Part shown: positions 59,449 through 64,000 of the stretch, in pieces | Numbering within the stretch: the first letter of the stretch is position 1 | Layout of the letters: every line of letters begins with the position of its first letter | Assembly: GCF_030052815.1 (NCBI RefSeq) | Contig: NC_079509.1 | Coordinates: forward strand, 50,782,829 to 50,846,828 | Origin: Hevea brasiliensis | Taxonomy: Eukaryota > Streptophyta > Magnoliopsida > Malpighiales > Euphorbiaceae | Length of the DNA stretch: 64,000 nt | Direction of reading: 5' to 3' | Program-made: the position numbers and the translations under genes | Notes under the pieces: generated by a model | Told to the model about the DNA's origin: nothing | Database searches by the model: none | Seen by the model: only the letters and a program-made list of their open reading frames with translations

Positions 59449-61248
59449 TCATTTTCTCTCACCCTCGGCCTCCTCTTCGCTTTCCTCCTCGCCTTCAGGA
59501 GCCAGGTCGGCCATCCAAGAAAAGTCATCTTCCGGGTAACGCTTCTGGAGTTCGGCCAAGAGGTCCTTGTGAGCATTCACATAGGCACCAGCTATCCCCG
59601 TCACCATTTCCTCGTCTTTCGCCTTAAGCTCCTCGATAAGTTGGGCGACCTGAGAAGCTTCGTTGGCCCGGAGCGCCTCGACTTCCCTGAGAGCCCGATC
59701 CCTTTCAGCCAGAACATGATTCTGTTCGGCCACTCTGTCTTCATAGAACTTCGCCCGCCCCTCAACTTGAGATATGTAATCCTGAGTGGATGCGAGTTGG
59801 GATCGGAGGGAAGCCATTTCCTGACTCTTCTTCTCTATCTCCTTGCCCAGGCGATGAGCCTTTTCCCGAACTATGGTTTGGTTCACCAGGCACTCCACGT
59901 TTAGGCTCATGGCGCGAGTCAAGATATCATTAAGGCTGTCCAGGGATAGCCTTTCCCGATCCTCCCGAAGGCAGATGGAAGACCCCAACACTTTGGCAAA
60001 ACCGGGGTTCTCCCGAACAGTCCGGTTATTCTTCAGGGACTCCATCAACGTTTGAGCGCCACGAGAGGAGGATCTCACAGAAGGTTAAGAAGGACCCCTT
60101 TCTGTGCTTGGAGCAACTGGAGGGGGTGGAGCCGGCTCTTCTTGTTGAGGAGGAGATTGGACAGCTTCAGTGATCGGCGGCCCTGAAGGTCGGGATGGGC
60201 CTCCTTGCGTCTCCCCTGGTTCATGCCCGGGAGTTCGAGGCATCTCCGAACGCTTCATCTCCTTTACTTTCCGGGAGATCTCTCTTTCCTTCTTCCACTT
60301 CCTAGAACCCTCATCACCCGCCATACCTGCACAAAGGAGAGGTCAGTGAGATCGCTAAGGTCCTGAGATCTGAGATTTAGAAAATACCGGCCGAGGTCGA
60401 GGGCGAAGTTCGCAATCTTGGCCGATGAGCACCGTAGGGTCCAATGGTGCAGGCTCACGGTCACTGCGTCTAAACAGAATACTTTTGAGTGGCACCGACT
60501 TTTCGATCCATCACTATTAAGCTTTCTTCCTGGTTCAGTTAACGTGCTTCTAAGCAAGGGCCTGGTGCCACCATACGAGGAAGTCCTCAAAGCAGGTCGG
60601 ATTTTTGCTCCTCAGAATGAAGAAGCGGTTCTTCCAATTTTTAAGGGAGGAGGGCAGATCGGTGAAGAGCCCGCAATGAGGCTTCGCCTGAAAGAACCAG
60701 TGATCATCGTCCTTTCGGCGAGTTAGCCTGTGCAGTTCGGCGAACACCTTAGCCGTAGGTCTGATTCCCTTAGTTCGGCATAGACCTCGGAAAGCTACTA
60801 AGATCCACCACGAGTTAGGGTGAATTTGAGCAATGCATACCCGGTGAAGTTTTAGGACCTCCTTGAAGAAGTTGTCCAGAGGGAACCGAAGACCGGCCTT
60901 TAACTGTTCCTCGTATACCATAACCAGGTCATTTTCTTCAAAGAAGTGATCGGCTCGGTGATCGCCGTGGCACCGGATAAGTTCGTACGAATCAGGGCGA
61001 ATATTGTACTCCTGGCTAAACGATTATAGATCGTACTCTTGTAAGATCGATGGCAGCTCGTCCATAGGGAGATTCTCCCTCTCTGAAGAAGGTACATGCC
61101 TTGATGGTCCGACCCGCCCCCGAGCTGGAACAGAGGCCCTAGGAGGTTCTGTTTGCACGTTTGGCCCGACCACTTCTTCTTCGTCAGACGACCATGAGAA
61201 CTGAATGGAGGGAGGACTCGCCGCTCTTTGACCTTCGGCACCGCTCAT
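59449..61248 (-). pseudogene. Antisense ORF with gypsy-type transposon domain and coiled coil
   Basis: The minus-strand start at 61248 reads MSGAEGQRAASPP, followed by an acidic Ser-rich part. After a TAA near 61020 the same frame gives the domain YEEQLKAGLRFPLDNFFKEV, IHPNSWWILVAFRGLC and HWFFQAK, the plant putative gypsy-type transposon domain (Transposase_28). A probable intron ends at TTTGTGCAG (about 60329). Exon 2 (60324-59449) encodes MAGDEGSRKWKKEREISRK, a Pro-rich linker, one stop at 60085, then a long coiled coil rich in Glu, Lys and Leu ending GEEESEEEAEGE. Only a few stops break an otherwise long protein. In the family this ORF has no known enzymatic role. Confidence 0.7.
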
Positions 61249-61404
61249 TTTCAAAAGAAATAAAGAACTTAAACTAAAAAGGAAGATCAAAGCCCTTACC
61301 GGAGTCTGATCAGCGTCGGAAGAACTTGAGAAAACGAGAGAACTTCGAAGTTGTGAGCAGGGGACTGAAAATGGAATGAGAGAACAACTGGCTAACCCGC
61401 CACC

Positions 61405-61414
61405 CCTATTTATA
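61405..61414 (-). promoter_or_regulatory. TATA box for the antisense ORF
   Basis: TATAAATAGG on the minus strand, 157 bp upstream of the antisense start codon. Confidence 0.6.
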
Positions 61415-61672
61415 CTAGTCTGAGCATTTAATGCTCACGAGGCTCTAGGCAACGCATCGATTGGTGGGACTCGCCAGCTGTTCTGACACTTCTCTCAAAT
61501 ATTCGAACATTCCAAAGAGATCGGTTAAATGGAGATCGGCATAATAAGTTGAATATCTTGAATGAAGGATTAGTTAAGAGTCGTTTTGTTAGGAATCAGA
61601 TCGGACAAATATATCAGAGATCGAAAAATAATCAATAATTGGAGAAACAAGATTTTTATTTCCAAAAGATCG

Positions 61673-61768
61673 GATTACAATAAAGGTCTAACTACGTCAT
61701 TTGGGCGATCCCTAGAGATCTGATTACATTGAAGGATTACATCATTTGGGTGATCTCTAGAGACCGGC
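61673..61768. repeat. Tandem repeat, 49-bp unit, two copies
   Basis: GATTACA(A/T)..., then CATTTGGG(C/T)GATC and CTAGAGA occur at 61673 and again at 61722. Confidence 0.85.
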
Positions 61769-61836
61769 GGGACATCCTATCTAAAGAGTCCCAGGTTTAT
61801 AACTGATCCCAAGGGTGTCGCCGATCGGAGCTTAAT

Positions 61837-61898
61837 CCGCTGTCGGAACACCCAATGTGGGAGGAAACCGCTGTCGGAACACTCAATGTGGAGAGAAG
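61837..61898. repeat. Tandem repeat, 31-bp unit, two copies
   Basis: CCGCTGTCGGAACAC(C/T)CAAT starts at 61837 and 61868. Confidence 0.9.
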
Positions 61899-62746
61899 CC
61901 GAATGAACTTGAGGAAGCAACCGCCAAGGATCAGCGGAGCATCAGACAAGGTTATGCGATCACCGGGGTCGTAAATCTTCAGTCGAGGAATAAGGAAGTC
62001 CATCGGAGAGGGATCAAAAACCACAATCATGGCCGGAACGACCGCCGGAGCAGCTAGAACTGGAAAAGAAAGAAGGAAGAGGGAAAAATCAGATGAAGGA
62101 AATGTCTCCGTCGTCAGGGGTATATATAGGGGGAAAACGGGCATTTATTGCTGAGCAGAAAACGAAGCGAACGCCTCGGGAATCGAGGGGAAATTAATGC
62201 TTTGACCAGACCGGACCAGAGAAAGGGAGAGATCGGAATAATAGATCGGAAGACGGGAGATTAGCATGAGAGATCGGAATAGGAGCGTGTCAAGAAGAGG
62301 GATCGGAAGACAAAAGGAATAAGACAAATCCCAAATAACCGTCGTCAGAATCAGAGCCGAGGTAGTTAAAGCGTTGCAGGCGAGATCTCCACCGCACGCC
62401 TAAGAATCGCCCGCAATGCTGACAGGTGCCAGGGTATGTCATGACAGTCCTGTACATCCCAATCCCCACCGTTGATCTCACTTGTAAGGACAAATCCGGA
62501 ACCCTTGGATCAAGAGAGAAGACGACAATACCAGCGTCTTTCGCTCTTAGCCCTCAGATCGTTCCGGACGAGAAGATTTGGGACCGTCAGATTGAAAGAA
62601 GAAAAGGACAAAAATTCTGAAGAGTGATCTCAACCATTCATTTTGATTCTCTTTAATTCCTGAACATCCGATCATGTCCTTCGAAATCTTGACCCTCCAT
62701 CTCCCTCAAAATAAATCCTGACCCTTCACGGGGAGCACCCGATTCC

Positions 62747-62754
62747 TATAAATA
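62747..62754 (+). promoter_or_regulatory. Plus-strand LTR TATA box
   Basis: TATAAATA, followed by a leader-like region with few frames and a possible splice-donor-like CAGGTAAGAG at about 63169. Such a site fits the start of the retrotransposon genomic transcript. Confidence 0.55.
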
Positions 62755-63762
62755 CCTGCATGAAAAACTGTTCAAGGGACGGGCAAAAAAGAGAGGTAGT
62801 TATTATAGCGGAAGAACTCTGAAACTTGATTCAGTTTGTTACTCTGCTAATTTGAAGTTTTGATTAGAAAGACTTTTGAAACTAGTTTTCTGAAGGGTTT
62901 TCTTGAAAAAAGGATTCTGAATACTGGAACTCTACATTTTCAGTTTGTTCATTATCCGGTCACACTCTCACTCTCAGCCTTTTATCATATCTGTCTTCAT
63001 TCCCATTATCCAAGCTCAACTTCATTTCACTCGGTTTTTATCTTAATCTTACTGCATTTTAGCTAAGCACCCTTCAGTTCACAAAGAACATCAGCCCTCA
63101 AGCTAATCAGTCTGCTGTCTTATTACTATTTGTCACCCCGTAGTTATTTCAATAGATTTGGCTCCTTACAGGTAAGAGCTCATACTGTTGTTTTATTAAT
63201 CACACGCTACTTTTCGTGATTTTCTTTGTTCTTCTTACGTATGTAATTTTCTCTAAGTTTATTTTGTGCAAAAGAACCCCAAAGAATATTATTCTCTCAA
63301 GTTGTCTCTTTAGTGATCAGTCCATCATTTTATTAATCTTCGTCATTTCTGAAAGCAAGTTTTCTATTTCCTAGTAGCATGTAAGTGGTTGGGTAAAATA
63401 TAGATAACTGCAACTTACGGGTCTCTTTTAAGAGAGAGAGCCTGAATAACACGTCAGGAAAATAGCCACAATATTGGGCTGACGTAAACGGCAATTCGGC
63501 AAGATGCCATAAAGTGGAATAAAACCAAAGTAAACAAAACAGAATAGATCGGACATTAATAGGTACTGGTAAAGTGACCTTAGGGGAAGTCAGCAAAATT
63601 CAGTCCAGCTTCTCTTATTTAGTCACAAAATATCAATTAGTTAAAAGAAGCCTTATCCCCGGCACCTTAGAACGCCAGAATCCTTAGCTTTAGGGCCTTA
63701 CGACGTGTAGCTGAAATTAAAATTCGAGAAATCGGAAAGATGCCATTCAGGTTCCTGTTAAT

Positions 63763-64000
63763 TTAATAGAGATCGGAAGAGAGTTCTTATCCGGTCTCAA
63801 ATCCAAATTTTAATAAATATTTAATAGAGATCGGAAGAGAGTTCTTATCCGATCCTCAACTCAAAATTTAAAATAAATATTTAATAGAGATCGGAGGAGA
63901 GTTCTTATCCGGTCTCATTTCAAAATCTTAATAAACATTAAATAGAAATTGGAGGAAAATTCTTGTCCGATCCCTGAGCTAAAATTTTAAAAGAGATCGA
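63763..64000. repeat. Tandem repeat, about 59-bp unit, four copies to the window end
   Basis: Units begin at 63763, 63821, 63881 and about 63938, each with TTAATAGAGATCGGAnGAGAG, TTCTTATCCGnTC and TAATAAATAT. The array may continue beyond the window. Confidence 0.9.

Larger units (their letters stand above)
58842..64000 (+). mobile_element. Part of a large Tat-like LTR element
   Basis: The left end TGTCGACACC is the kind of terminus seen in long plant LTRs, preceded by unrelated AT-rich DNA. The motif (A/C)GATC(T/G)(G/C) recurs dozens of times through 64000. A plus-strand TATA box (62747) precedes an R-like leader. A minus-strand ORF with a gypsy-type transposon domain lies at 59449-61248. 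No primer-binding site, RT or right LTR end is in the window. Either this is one very long LTR, or an internal tail plus an LTR. Assignment to Tat rests on the antisense ORF and the repeats and is inference. Confidence 0.55.

Noticed and set aside
61797..62144. 115-codon minus-strand ORF in the Tat-like region
   Set aside because: It reads through a TATA box (62121-62130) and a 31-bp tandem repeat, and has no domain. A short antisense transcript is possible but unsupported.
1..64000. CRISPR array, prokaryotic operon, rRNA or intact tRNA genes
   Set aside because: None was seen. Repeats here are microsatellites, tandem duplications and transposon ends, and tRNA-like boxes lie only in SINE- or TRIM-like sequence.

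Overview
The window is nuclear DNA of a flowering plant, most likely a eudicot. It is AT-rich, with GT-AG introns, plant-type LTR retrotransposons primed by initiator-Met tRNA, a class I small heat-shock protein gene and a plant zinc-ribbon microprotein. There are no prokaryotic operons and no tRNA or rRNA genes. A run of exactly 100 N (11777-11876) is an assembly gap. The species cannot be fixed from the sequence alone.

Host genes are few. A class I small heat-shock protein (CDS 6478-6951, +) lacks the segment that normally carries strand beta-6. A three-exon gene of unknown function (14659-17120, +) has good splice junctions but one missing base in exon 2. A 67-residue zinc-ribbon protein (53926-54129, +) is intact. 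A possible small acidic protein gene (1533-1767, -) and an orphan exon-like fragment (about 48868-49077, -) are weaker.

Transposable elements make up about half the window. (1) 2621-4600 is a truncated LTR of the Tekay/Del-like family described below, abutted by a roughly 150-bp TRIM LTR with its primer-binding site. (2) 8023-8966 is a copia-type gag pseudogene with an internal tandem duplication, followed by a LINE-like 3' tail and LTR-like sequence. (3) 12401-13498 is a Mutator-like element with terminal inverted repeats of about 230 bp and a captured GRF zinc-finger exon. (4) 17881-28094 is a complete but inactivated Ty3/Gypsy chromovirus (Tekay/Del-like) with target duplication ACTAT. (5) 31052-40877 is a second, minus-strand Tekay-like element (duplication TTCAA), nested inside (6) a solo LTR of about 3.9 kb at 30161-43885 (duplication TTTCT). 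(7) 50258-50773 is a Mutator-type MITE. (8) TRIM-like tandem units lie near 5.9 and 51.9 kb. (9) 58842 to the window end is part of a large Tat-like LTR element with an antisense gypsy-type-transposon-domain ORF that has its own TATA box.

The most unusual signal is a bias in the small indels that separate copies of the Tekay family. They concentrate at CTG/CAG (and CCG/CGG) trinucleotides, the plant CHG methylation context, where the middle base is lost or moved. This may be a base-calling artefact at methylated cytosines. If so, many apparent frameshifts and any LTR dating in this window are unreliable. The remaining intergenic DNA is AT-rich and carries microsatellites and local duplications.
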